Shown here: positions 49,396-57,667 of the stretch, piece by piece
Layout: each line of letters starts with the position of its first letter
How positions within the stretch are numbered: position 1 is the first letter of the stretch
NCBI GenBank assembly: GCA_964462295.1
Contig: CAYWXH010000002.1
Location: forward strand, 1 to 64,000
Length of the DNA stretch: 64,000 nt
From: JALVIU01 sp964462295
GTDB lineage: Bacteria > Atribacterota > JALVIU01
Direction of reading: 5' to 3'
Position numbers and translations under genes: made by a program
The notes under the pieces: generated by a model
What the model saw: the letters and a program-made list of their open reading frames with translations, nothing else
Database searches by the model: none
Told to the model about the DNA's origin: nothing

Positions 49396-50930
49396 AGCGA
49401 ATTATTTTATATTTCCTTTTATTTTCCATCTTTTTTCTTTTTATGCCTTTTTCTTCATTTGCTAGAGAGATAAAAAAGGGTAAAGATATAGAAGATATTA
49501 TTATAACCAACCTTCAAGAACAACTTAAAGTAGAGGTATTTTATAGAAAAAAAAGTGGAAGTATATTTTCTGGATTTAGTTTTTATGATGTTTCTATTTA
49601 TAAAAATAATAAAGAAATTTTAAAGATCAAAAAATTAGTTTGGAAGCCCAATATAAAAAAGGTTTTAAATCCTCTTGCCTTACTCAAGTCTTTCTCTATT
49701 CAATGTGTAAATCCTGTCTTTATATATTATCAAAATAAAAGTGATATGGGACATTATCCAAATTTAAATATTGACACATTTAAGGATTTTTTTAAAAAAA
49801 TAAGGGATTATGACATAGAGATAAATATAGTAAAAGGATATATAAAGGGATTATATAAATTTCCTATCTACCTAAATGGTAGGATAAAATGGAAAAAGAT
49901 GCTATCTTTTAATGATTTTAATTTAAGAATAAAAGAGGAAAATAGTAATTTGAATATAAATGGTGATCTTGATCCATTACTTAAAAATGAGAGTACATCA
50001 CTTAGTGTGAAAGCTTCTCATATACCATCTTTTATCCCTTCTTATTTTAAGGGAAAGATGAGTTTTGTCCTTTCTTTTTCCCCTTTGAATGATAATTTAA
50101 AGACTCAAGGTAGGGTAGATTTAGAAAAGGGTTGTGTATATATAAAAGAAGGTAGTGATATAGATAGATTCTTCTTAAATCCTTACCTTGATTTAATAGT
50201 AAAGGCAGATAAAAATATAGAGATAAAAGGTGGTAAATCTTATGATTTTATAGGTAAGGGTTTGTTTAGAGTAGGTTCTTCTCTCAAGATTCCTAAGATA
50301 ACAGGAAAGTTTTTTATTGACACAGGGAAGATTCTTTTTGGAAATAGGTATTTCAAAGTAACCTCAGGTACCATTGAATTTACAGATTTTACTTATCTTA
50401 ATCCATTGATTAACATAAGTGCACAAGGAAATATAGATGGTGTAAAGATATTTGCTCAGATAGGTGGCTTTGCAAGGGCTCCAAAGGTAAGACTTACCTC
50501 TATACCTTATTTTTCTCAAGATGAGCTTTCTTCTCTTATAGTACTAGGCACAAAAATAGAGGATTATCAAAGAGAGAACCTTAATGAATTTTTAACAGGA
50601 GAATCTTTAAATATAGCCTTTAGAAGTTTAAGTTTAAAGTTTATGAATTCATTAAATGAAATAGGGAGAAAATATTTTGGATTAGATACATTATCTTTAG
50701 AACCCTCTTTTGAGGTATACAAAGAGGATATAATAAAAACAAGACTTACATTAAAGGTAGGAAAATATATAGGAAAAGATTTCTATATAAAATACGAAAG
50801 AGTTCTTACTCCCTATGTTAATGACATCTTTGGTTTTGAACTTTATCCTGGGAAAGGGTTTTATTTTGATTTTTCAATAGATAAAAAGAGTAATATTCAA
50901 GTAGAATTAGTCTATGAATATACATTTTAG
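49386..50930 (+). CDS. TamB/AsmA-like envelope translocation protein (short form)
   Basis: 514 residues from ATG 49386 (an in-frame GTG lies at 49371). A signal-anchor (about 1-25, FLLFSIFFLFMPFSSFA) leads to repetitive beta-strand segments typical of TamB/AsmA/DUF490 proteins. The C-terminal ~180 residues read like the TamB domain, with FTDFTYLNPLINISAQGNID, SQDELSSLIVLGTK and the final beta-strand VELVYEYTF ending in Phe. TamB bridges the inner membrane to BamA/TamA and is implicated in phospholipid transport. It lies directly before bamA with a 119-base gap. It is much shorter than the ~1260-residue E. coli protein, so the tube would be truncated. Confidence 0.78.
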   Translation: MVLKRIILYFLLFSIFFLFMPFSSFAREIKKGKDIEDIIITNLQEQLKVEVFYRKKSGSIFSGFSFYDVSIYKNNKEILKIKKLVWKPNIKKVLNPLALLKSFSIQCVNPVFIYYQNKSDMGHYPNLNIDTFKDFFKKIRDYDIEINIVKGYIKGLYKFPIYLNGRIKWKKMLSFNDFNLRIKEENSNLNINGDLDPLLKNESTSLSVKASHIPSFIPSYFKGKMSFVLSFSPLNDNLKTQGRVDLEKGCVYIKEGSDIDRFFLNPYLDLIVKADKNIEIKGGKSYDFIGKGLFRVGSSLKIPKITGKFFIDTGKILFGNRYFKVTSGTIEFTDFTYLNPLINISAQGNIDGVKIFAQIGGFARAPKVRLTSIPYFSQDELSSLIVLGTKIEDYQRENLNEFLTGESLNIAFRSLSLKFMNSLNEIGRKYFGLDTLSLEPSFEVYKEDIIKTRLTLKVGKYIGKDFYIKYERVLTPYVNDIFGFELYPGKGFYFDFSIDKKSNIQVELVYEYTF

Positions 50931-50993
50931 GGTAGCCTTATTTGTAAAAGTATGGTAAAATATATTCAATCTTAAATTTTACCTGTAACTATA

Positions 50994-51022
50994 TTGAAAT
51001 ATTAGGTTTTTTAAAATATTAA
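50994..51022 (+). promoter_or_regulatory. Candidate promoter of the bamA-lpx-lpt cluster
   Basis: TTGAAA (50994-50999), a 17-base spacer and TATTAA (51017-51022) lie 28 bases before the bamA start. An extended-type element TGGTAAAAT at 50953-50961 is an alternative with no good -35. Both are only moderate matches. Confidence 0.42.
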
Positions 51023-51049
51023 ACTTTAAATTGAAAGGAGGTCTTGATT

Positions 51050-52723
51050 TTGAATAAAAAGATATTATTTTTTCTTGTGACAATTTTGGTTGTACTTATT
51101 TTTTCTTCTCTTGCATTTAGTCAGGCACGATACAAAGTATTAAAGATAGAAATTCAAGGAAACAAAAATATAGCTACCTCTTATATACTAACCGCCATTA
51201 ATATGAAAATAGGTGACTATATTGCCAAGGCAGATATCCAAAAAGAGATTCAAAACATTATGAACCTTGGATATTTTCAAGAAGTGAAAGCTAAGGCTTT
51301 TCCAGAAAAAGATGGCGTGAGGGTAGTTTTTATAGTGAGAGAAAATCCAGTAATTAAATCTATTACAATTAAAGGTTCTACAGTATTTTCTGAGGATGAA
51401 TTAAAAAATATCATGATTCTGGCCCCAGGTCAGGTATTAAATAAAAAGATTTTAAATCGAGACCTAAATAGAATTACAAAATACTATCAGGAAAAGGGCT
51501 ATATTCTTTCTGGTATCGGGAGTATAAAATTTGAAAATGGAAATTTGACCATTACCCTTTTTGAAGGCATTTTAGATAAAATTGATATAATAGGAGACAT
51601 AAAAGTTAAAGAATGGGTTGTACGTAAGGCTTTAAACCTGAAAACAGGAGAGCTTTTTAATTTTAATAAGGTAAAAAAGGCCTTACAGAGGGTTTACAAT
51701 CTTGGATTTTTTAATGATGTAAAGATGAAAATTTTAAAGGGAAGTAGTCCCGAGAAGTTAACCCTTGAAATTATCTTAGAGGAGAAAAATACAGGAAAAG
51801 CAGGTATAGGAATAGGTTATAATACTGAACAGGGCCTTTTGGGTTTCATTTCCTATTCTGAGAAGAATTTTGGTGGTAATGCACAGGAAATTACAGCAAA
51901 ATGGGAATTTGGCGCAAGAACTACATATAAGGTTTCCTTCTATGACCCTTGGTTTTTAAAATCTAACAATTCTTTTAAGCTTGAAGTTTATGATACTGCA
52001 AAAAGTCATAAAAATTACGGTGATTCTGGTGATGTTATAGGAGAATACAAAGAAGAACGAATAGGGGGAGATATTACTATAGGAACCCCGATAAATGAAG
52101 ATATGAAACTTTATCTTACGTATAAGGCCGAAAATGTTACAATTACCCCAATAGAGGGAGAGACCCCAGATGATCTAGCAGGCAAAATAAGATCTCTTAC
52201 TCCTGTATTTGTGTATGATACGAGAGATAATATCTTTGATCCTAAAAAAGGTACTTATGATGTTGTATCCTTAGAATATGCAGGAGGATTTTTAGATGGA
52301 GATTATGACTTTTTAAAGGTAAGTGGAACATTTGCAGGATATTTTAATGTGATAAGTGATCAGGTATTAGCCCTTAGAGTTATGGGAGGTACTGCCAATG
52401 CTTCATTACCATCCTTTGAAAAATTTGAATTGGGTGGAGTAAATACCTTAAGGGGCTATAATTTGGGAGAATTTAGAGGCGATAATATGCTTTTGTTTAA
52501 TTTGGAATACCGTATTCCCCTTGCTACTAATTTTCAGGGTGTGCTGTTTGTAGATTATGGAAGCGTATGGGATTATGGTGCATCTTTAGATTTTGATGAC
52601 TTTAAGCTTGGTAAGGGCATAGGCATAAGGGTAGATACCCCATTGGGTCCTATAAGATTAGACTATGGTATGTCTGAGGAGAGACATGGTAGTCTCTATT
52701 TCAGCATAGGTCATACATTTTAG
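51050..52723 (+). CDS. bamA: Outer-membrane assembly factor BamA (Omp85) with three POTRA domains
   Basis: Folds beta-barrel proteins into the outer membrane; 558 residues from TTG 51050, seven bases after SD AAAGGAGG (51035-51042). The TTG at 51044 is too near the SD. The signal peptide ends LAFS-QA. Three POTRA units at about 24-100, 101-172 and 173-250 (IEIQGNKNIATSYILTAIN, ITIKGSTVFSEDELKNIM, IDIIGDIKVKEWVVRKAL) precede a 16-strand-type barrel with the loop-6 TLRGYN and a C-terminal SIGHTF ending in Phe. E. coli has five POTRAs, so this is a compact version. First of the skp-lpx-lpt series. Confidence 0.95.
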   Translation: MNKKILFFLVTILVVLIFSSLAFSQARYKVLKIEIQGNKNIATSYILTAINMKIGDYIAKADIQKEIQNIMNLGYFQEVKAKAFPEKDGVRVVFIVRENPVIKSITIKGSTVFSEDELKNIMILAPGQVLNKKILNRDLNRITKYYQEKGYILSGIGSIKFENGNLTITLFEGILDKIDIIGDIKVKEWVVRKALNLKTGELFNFNKVKKALQRVYNLGFFNDVKMKILKGSSPEKLTLEIILEEKNTGKAGIGIGYNTEQGLLGFISYSEKNFGGNAQEITAKWEFGARTTYKVSFYDPWFLKSNNSFKLEVYDTAKSHKNYGDSGDVIGEYKEERIGGDITIGTPINEDMKLYLTYKAENVTITPIEGETPDDLAGKIRSLTPVFVYDTRDNIFDPKKGTYDVVSLEYAGGFLDGDYDFLKVSGTFAGYFNVISDQVLALRVMGGTANASLPSFEKFELGGVNTLRGYNLGEFRGDNMLLFNLEYRIPLATNFQGVLFVDYGSVWDYGASLDFDDFKLGKGIGIRVDTPLGPIRLDYGMSEERHGSLYFSIGHTF

Positions 52724-52755
52724 ATTTAGATAATTAAGAATGGAGGTTTTTTAAA

Positions 52756-53262
52756 ATGAAAAAATTTGGATTATTTTTTACCGTAATTTTTCTAAGTATT
52801 TTTGTTATATCACTTACTCCATCTTTTGGGGCAAGTTTTAAGGTAGGTTTTGTGGATATGGTTAGGGTATATAAAGAACATCCTTTAAGTGAAAAGATTA
52901 TTCAGTTAAATGAAAAGCTTCAAAGTGAATTTAGAAAAAGGCAGATAGAGCTTAATGAGGCTGGAAAGGGCAAAACTCCTGAAGAGGTGAAGGCTTTAGA
53001 AGAAAAGTATAACAAAGAGTGGACACCTATCAAAGAGAAAATGCTTACCCAGATAAAGAACTTAGAAAATCAGAGAAAAAAGAGCATTATAGATGCTATA
53101 AGGACTATAGCTAAGAAGCTTAAACTCTCTTTGGTTTTAAGAAGTGAGGTAAATATACCTTTAAATAAGGGTGGGGCTTTGGATTATCCTATAGTACTTT
53201 ACGGAGGAGTAGATATTACAGAACAGGTAATAGTGGAGATTAATAAAACTCATAAAAAATAA
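52756..53262 (+). CDS. skp: Periplasmic chaperone Skp/OmpH
   Basis: Trimeric holdase for outer-membrane proteins, 168 residues. A signal peptide (about 1-25, ending FGA) is followed by KVGFVDMVRVYKEHP, a long coiled-coil arm (about 45-120: LQSEFRKRQIELNEAGKGKT ... NKEWTPIKEKMLTQIKNL) and a C-terminal beta segment with the typical GGVDITEQVI. It is encoded between bamA and lpxD, as in many diderms. SD TGGAGG precedes ATG 52756. Its stop overlaps the lpxD start by one base. Confidence 0.93.
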   Translation: MKKFGLFFTVIFLSIFVISLTPSFGASFKVGFVDMVRVYKEHPLSEKIIQLNEKLQSEFRKRQIELNEAGKGKTPEEVKALEEKYNKEWTPIKEKMLTQIKNLENQRKKSIIDAIRTIAKKLKLSLVLRSEVNIPLNKGGALDYPIVLYGGVDITEQVIVEINKTHKK

Positions 53263-54311
53263 TGAAATTTAAAAAAACCGTAAAGGAAATTCATAAGCTT
53301 ATAGGGGGAGAGATTATTGGAGACCAAAATTTTGTGGTCTCCAATATTTCTTCTTTAGAAAATATAAAAAAGGGTAGTATACTATTTATAAAGTCAAAGA
53401 AATATATTCCTTCTTATATCCCTCAAGATATATTGCTTGTAACCTCAAAGAAACTCTCACCCTTTATCTCCTTTTCAACCAAAGCAAGAATCTATGTAGA
53501 TAATGTGGAAGAATCTTTTTTAAAAATATTAACTGAATTTTATCCCTTAAAACACCCTACTGGTATCTCTTCTACCGCTATGTTAGGTAAGAATATAACA
53601 CTAGGTAAAAATGTTTATATAGGAGAGTGGGTAAAAGTAGAAGATAATGTGGTTATAGGTGATAATGTAAAGATTTATCCAGGTAGCTATATAGGAAAAA
53701 ATGTAAAAATTGGACAAGATACAGTTGTTTACCCTCATGTAGTAATATTGGATGGTGTCCAGATCGGAGACCATTGTCTTATTCAAGCTAGTACTGTTTT
53801 GGGTGGATATGGATTTGGTTATACAAAATTAAATGATATATATAAGAGAATACCTCAAATAGGCGGTCTTATAATAGAGGACTATGTAGAGATTGGCCCT
53901 CTCTGCGTAATAGATAGAGGTGCTATTGAGGATACGATAATAAAACGAGGAACAAAGATAGATGCTTTAGTAAAAATAGCCCATAATGTAGTAATTGGGG
54001 AAAATAGTATAATTACTGCTCAGGTTGGTATAGCAGGGAGTACTAAGTTAGGAAGAAATGTTATAATGGGAGGCCAATCAGGTATAGCTGATCATATAAC
54101 AGTAGGAGATGATGTAGTTATTGCGGCAGATTCTGGAGTTGTTAGTGATATCCCTTCTGGATCCTTTGTTTCAGGAAGTCCTGCAGTAGACCATATAAAG
54201 GATTATAAATCAAAGGCTGTCATGTATAAACTTCCCGAATTTGCGAGGACTTTAAAAAAAATAGAAAAGGAATTAGAAGAAGTAAAAAGGACTATTTTAA
54301 AAGATGAATAA
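53262..54311 (+). CDS. lpxD: UDP-3-O-acylglucosamine N-acyltransferase LpxD
   Basis: Adds the second fatty acid to UDP-3-O-acyl-GlcN in lipid A synthesis; 349 residues. The N-terminal uridine-binding domain contains SNISSLENIKKGSILFI. A left-handed beta-helix of hexapeptides (about 105-310) carries GGYGFGYTKLNDIYKRIPQI, VIDRG and the catalytic His241 in VKIAHNVVIGENS, with AGSTKLGRN and SGVVSDIP at the end. The start ATG 53262 lies on the skp stop (TAATG). lpxC follows after one inserted methyltransferase gene, unlike the usual skp-lpxD-fabZ order. Confidence 0.96.
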   Translation: MKFKKTVKEIHKLIGGEIIGDQNFVVSNISSLENIKKGSILFIKSKKYIPSYIPQDILLVTSKKLSPFISFSTKARIYVDNVEESFLKILTEFYPLKHPTGISSTAMLGKNITLGKNVYIGEWVKVEDNVVIGDNVKIYPGSYIGKNVKIGQDTVVYPHVVILDGVQIGDHCLIQASTVLGGYGFGYTKLNDIYKRIPQIGGLIIEDYVEIGPLCVIDRGAIEDTIIKRGTKIDALVKIAHNVVIGENSIITAQVGIAGSTKLGRNVIMGGQSGIADHITVGDDVVIAADSGVVSDIPSGSFVSGSPAVDHIKDYKSKAVMYKLPEFARTLKKIEKELEEVKRTILKDE

Positions 54312-54858
54312 AGCCGGAAATATCATCTTTAAATTTCGAGGGCTAATTCCCATTCCATTTTTTCTCTTAATATATTTTTTTTCACATCCTACAAAAGGAT
54401 CTATTACTCTTGGGGTTTTTATACTTTTCTTTGGAGAGCTTTTAAGATTTTGGGCAGCAGGTTATATTAGGAAATATAGAACTTTAGAGGTTGATTCTCC
54501 TGAACTTGTAACATATGGCCCATATGGTTATGTAAGAAACCCTCTATATATAGGTAATTTTTTTATAGGCCTTGGAATCTCTGTTATGGCTAATATCTTT
54601 CTTGGGTATCTTTTATTTTTTATAATATATTTTTTTGGATATAGTATTATTATTCCTCTTGAAGAGGAATTTTTGAAGAAAAAATGGAAAGATGACTATA
54701 TAAACTATATGAATCATGTGAAGAGAGTTATACCTACTTTTCGACCGTATAAGCAAAAGAAGGGTTTTGATTTTTTTTCTGCATTAAAAAGCGAGAAAAG
54801 CACCTTTTTAATAGAGTTGACAGTATTAGTTTTATTCCTACTGAGATTAAAATCATGA
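54304..54858 (+). CDS. Membrane methyltransferase of the isoprenylcysteine/phospholipid methyltransferase family
   Basis: 184 residues with four or five hydrophobic helices. The C-terminal half has YGPYGYVRNPLYIGNFFIGL, then EEEFLKKKWKDDYINYMNHV and KRVIPTF, the SAM-binding signature of ICMT/PEMT-like enzymes. Bacterial members methylate lipids or unknown membrane substrates. The eight-base overlap with lpxD and four-base overlap with lpxC place it firmly in the lipid A operon, so an envelope-lipid substrate is an attractive inference. The actual substrate is unknown. Confidence 0.82.
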   Translation: MNKAGNIIFKFRGLIPIPFFLLIYFFSHPTKGSITLGVFILFFGELLRFWAAGYIRKYRTLEVDSPELVTYGPYGYVRNPLYIGNFFIGLGISVMANIFLGYLLFFIIYFFGYSIIIPLEEEFLKKKWKDDYINYMNHVKRVIPTFRPYKQKKGFDFFSALKSEKSTFLIELTVLVLFLLRLKS

Positions 54859-55670
54859 GAGAAAAAACCATAAAAAAAAGCATATCAATAGAAGGTATAG
54901 GACTTCATACAGGAAAGATAGGTAAGATAACTCTTTTCCCTTCCCCACAAGGGACTGGTATAATTTTTCGAGATGTTTTTACAAATAGGGATGTGGTAGC
55001 TTCATTGGATAATGTAGTAGGAACAAGAAGAGGTATAATACTTGGAAATAATGGGACAAGGGTAAGGACCCCTGAGCACCTTCTTGCTGCTTTATATGTT
55101 AAGGGAATAACTAATGTGCTTATAGAATATGAAAATGAAATCCCTATTTTAGATGGAAGTGCAAAATTGTTTGTAGAACTTATTGAAAAGGCGGGAATCT
55201 TAGAGCAAAATGTAGAGAGAGAAGCGTATAAGGTAAAAGGACCAATTTTCTTACGAGAAAAAGATAAATTGTTAGTAGCTTTACCATCTAAGCAGCTAAG
55301 GATAAGATATTTAATAGATTATCCAGGGACATATATAGAGTCAGAATATTATGATTTTCTATTTAGTGAGGATAAGTTTGAAAGGGATATTTCTATGGCC
55401 AAAACCTTTGGATTTTATGATGAGATTGAGGCCCTCAGGGATGCTGGGCTCTCCCTTGGAGGTAGCCTAAATAATGCTATTGTAGTAGATAAAAATAGAA
55501 TTTTAGGTACACTTTCTACAGAAAGAGAATTTGTAAAACATAAAATTATAGATTTTTTGGGTGATATTTCTCTTACAAATAAATTTTTGATTGGAGATTT
55601 TGTGCTTATAAAAACGGGACACAAAATGCATATTGAAATGGCGAAGAAATTAAAAGAGATGGGAGGGTAA
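54855..55670 (+). CDS. lpxC: UDP-3-O-acyl-N-acetylglucosamine deacetylase LpxC
   Basis: Zinc amidase and first committed step of lipid A; 271 residues. Metal ligands are His75 (PEH), His229 and Asp233 (KHKIIDFLGD), with catalytic Glu74 and His256 (TGHKMHIEMA). IEGIGLHTGK, EIPILDGSA and TFGFYDEIEALRDAGLSLGG are also canonical. Length is slightly short but complete. It overlaps the methyltransferase gene by four bases and is followed by fabZ after one base. Confidence 0.97.
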   Translation: MREKTIKKSISIEGIGLHTGKIGKITLFPSPQGTGIIFRDVFTNRDVVASLDNVVGTRRGIILGNNGTRVRTPEHLLAALYVKGITNVLIEYENEIPILDGSAKLFVELIEKAGILEQNVEREAYKVKGPIFLREKDKLLVALPSKQLRIRYLIDYPGTYIESEYYDFLFSEDKFERDISMAKTFGFYDEIEALRDAGLSLGGSLNNAIVVDKNRILGTLSTEREFVKHKIIDFLGDISLTNKFLIGDFVLIKTGHKMHIEMAKKLKEMGG

Positions 55671-55671
55671 T

Positions 55672-56103
55672 ATGCTTAACGCAAAAGAGATATTAGATAT
55701 TTTACCTCATAGGTATCCGTTTCTTTTAGTGGATAAGGTAGAGGAAATTACTCAAGATAGGGTAAAAGGGTATAAATGCGTTTCTTTTAATGAACCATTT
55801 TTTCAAGGGCATTTTCCAGGAAATCCTGTAATGCCAGGAGTTCTTATAGTAGAGGCTATGGCTCAGATAGGAGCATTTCTTGTACTTGCAAATCCTGAAT
55901 ATAAAGATAAACTTGCATACCTTATTGGAGTGGATAAGGCAAGGTTTAGAAAACCGGTATTCCCAGGAAGTAAGTTAGAATTGGAGGCAGAACTTTTACG
56001 TTTTCGGGGAGTTGTTGGCAAGATAAAGACCCAAGCAGTAGTAGATGGAGAGGTTGTGGCAGAGGCGGAGATTATGTTTAGTCTGACGGATAGGAGCAAG
56101 TAA
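55672..56103 (+). CDS. fabZ: 3-hydroxyacyl-ACP dehydratase FabZ
   Basis: Dehydrates 3-hydroxyacyl-ACP in fatty acid synthesis, thereby competing with LpxA/LpxD for the same pool; 143 residues. LPHRYPFLLVDKV, the active-site GHFPGNPVMPGVLIVEAMAQ (His47, Glu61), and GVDKARFRKPVFPG are standard hot-dog-fold motifs. SD GGAGGG precedes ATG 55672. The stop overlaps the lpxA start (TAATG). fabZ-lpxA adjacency is shared with most diderms. Confidence 0.97.
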   Translation: MLNAKEILDILPHRYPFLLVDKVEEITQDRVKGYKCVSFNEPFFQGHFPGNPVMPGVLIVEAMAQIGAFLVLANPEYKDKLAYLIGVDKARFRKPVFPGSKLELEAELLRFRGVVGKIKTQAVVDGEVVAEAEIMFSLTDRSK

Positions 56104-56873
56104 TGGGAATACATCCAACAGCTGTAATATCAAAAGGGGTAATTATGGGGAAAAATGTCTCTATTGGTCCCTATGCTGTAATAGAAGGGGATGTGACAAT
56201 AGGGGATAATGTAGAGATAGGACCAGCTGTATATGTAACAGGAAAGACTAAAATTTCTGATAAGGTGCAGATAGGAAAAGGTTCAGTGATAGGAACACCT
56301 CCCCAAGATAGGAGTTACAAAGGGGAAGATTCTTTAGTATATATAGGTAAAGAGACTATAATAAGAGAATATGTAACAATTCATAAGGCAACAGGTGAAG
56401 GGAATGTTACTGAGGTGGGGAATAATTGCTATATTATGGCATATGCTCATATTGCACATAATTGCAAACTTCATGATAATGTTACAATTGCAAATTATTC
56501 TGCACTTTCTGGATATGTTGAGGTAGGAGAACGTGCCTTTTTGAGTGGTTATGTAGGGGTACACCAATTTGTTAAAATAGGCAAGATAGCCATGATTGAA
56601 GGGTATTCTAAGATTACAAAGGATGTACTTCCCTATTCTTTGATAGCAGGAAATCCACCTAAACTTTTCAGTATAAATGTAGTAGGCCTCAGGAGGGCAG
56701 GTTATTCTAAAGAACAAATTTTTAGGATTGAAGAAGTTTTTAAATTGTTTTATAATAAAAAAAATACACTAACTTTTATAAAAGAACTCTTAAAGGAAAA
56801 ATATATGGATTATGAAGAATTAATCAGTATATTAGATTTTTCCGAAGATAGTGCTCGAGGTATATTAAGATGA
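56103..56873 (+). CDS. lpxA: UDP-N-acetylglucosamine O-acyltransferase LpxA
   Basis: First acylation of UDP-GlcNAc; trimeric left-handed beta-helix, 256 residues. IHPTAVISKG, the hexapeptide repeats and AYAHIAHNCKLHDNV with the probable catalytic His119 (E. coli His125) identify it. SGYVGVHQFVKIGKIAMIEG and AGNPPKLFSINVVGLRRAGY complete the family. Acyl-chain length cannot be read with certainty. It sits between fabZ and lpxI. Confidence 0.97.
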   Translation: MGIHPTAVISKGVIMGKNVSIGPYAVIEGDVTIGDNVEIGPAVYVTGKTKISDKVQIGKGSVIGTPPQDRSYKGEDSLVYIGKETIIREYVTIHKATGEGNVTEVGNNCYIMAYAHIAHNCKLHDNVTIANYSALSGYVEVGERAFLSGYVGVHQFVKIGKIAMIEGYSKITKDVLPYSLIAGNPPKLFSINVVGLRRAGYSKEQIFRIEEVFKLFYNKKNTLTFIKELLKEKYMDYEELISILDFSEDSARGILR

Positions 56874-57667
56874 AAATAGGACTTATAGCAGGCTATGGAA
56901 AAATGGTAGATATAGTATCTAGTGCTCTTGAAAAAGAGGGACATGAGATAGTTTTTATAAATATTGCGAAGGATAGGGAAGCTGAAGGGGTATCTAATGA
57001 GACCCATCTATATCTTGAAAATTTAGAGGATTTTTTAACTTTTTTAAAGAAAAATGCTATTACTCATATAGCTTTTGCAGGAAAAATAGATAAGACTAAA
57101 ATAATAAATAACTTCTCCTCTTCTTTTGAGGATAAATATCAAAATATAGATAAAGGAGATCTAAATCTTCTTATTGCATTTCAAACACTTTTAAAGGATT
57201 ATGGTATTGAGGTAGTCAATCTCAGTAAGTATTTAAAAAATTATATTACAGAAAAGAAGTTATATACTAATACTCCTCTTTCAAGTAAAGAAGAAGAAGA
57301 TCTATATTTCGGTGCAAAAAGGGTAAAGATATTGGCCGATATGGAGATCGGACAAACAATGGTATTAAGGGATAAAATGATATATGCGGTAGAGGCTGTG
57401 GAAGGTACTAATGAATGCATAAGACGCGCAGGAGCCCTTGGTGCCAAAGGTGGGATAGTAATAAAAGTAGGCAGAACATCTCAGAGATTTGATATGGAAA
57501 TCCCTGTAATTGGTTTTGAAACTGTAAAAGTAGCATCAGAGTCTGGGATGCGTATAGTAGCTATAGAATCAGGTAGGACACTTTTTATTGAAAGGAATAA
57601 GGCTATCTCTTTTGCTAATGAGATGGGGATAAAAATAGTAGGATTTTCCATAGAGGGTGAGATATGA
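56870..57667 (+). CDS. lpxI: UDP-2,3-diacylglucosamine pyrophosphatase LpxI
   Basis: Makes lipid X from UDP-diacylglucosamine; 265 residues, unrelated to LpxH. IGLIAGYGKMVDIVSSALE, AFAGKIDKTKI, DIGQTMVL-like segment (ADMEIGQTMVLRDKMIYAVE), GTNECIRRAGALGAKGGIVI, and DMEIPVIGFETVKVASESGM match the DUF1009/LpxI family found in alphaproteobacteria and other phyla. No lpxH is in the window. It overlaps lpxA by four bases and lpxB by four (ATGA). Confidence 0.94.
   Translation: MKIGLIAGYGKMVDIVSSALEKEGHEIVFINIAKDREAEGVSNETHLYLENLEDFLTFLKKNAITHIAFAGKIDKTKIINNFSSSFEDKYQNIDKGDLNLLIAFQTLLKDYGIEVVNLSKYLKNYITEKKLYTNTPLSSKEEEDLYFGAKRVKILADMEIGQTMVLRDKMIYAVEAVEGTNECIRRAGALGAKGGIVIKVGRTSQRFDMEIPVIGFETVKVASESGMRIVAIESGRTLFIERNKAISFANEMGIKIVGFSIEGEI

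Noticed and set aside
56334..56717. A 127-residue Cys/Tyr/Ile-rich minus-strand frame
   Set aside because: It is the shadow of the lpxA hexapeptide region and has no SD.
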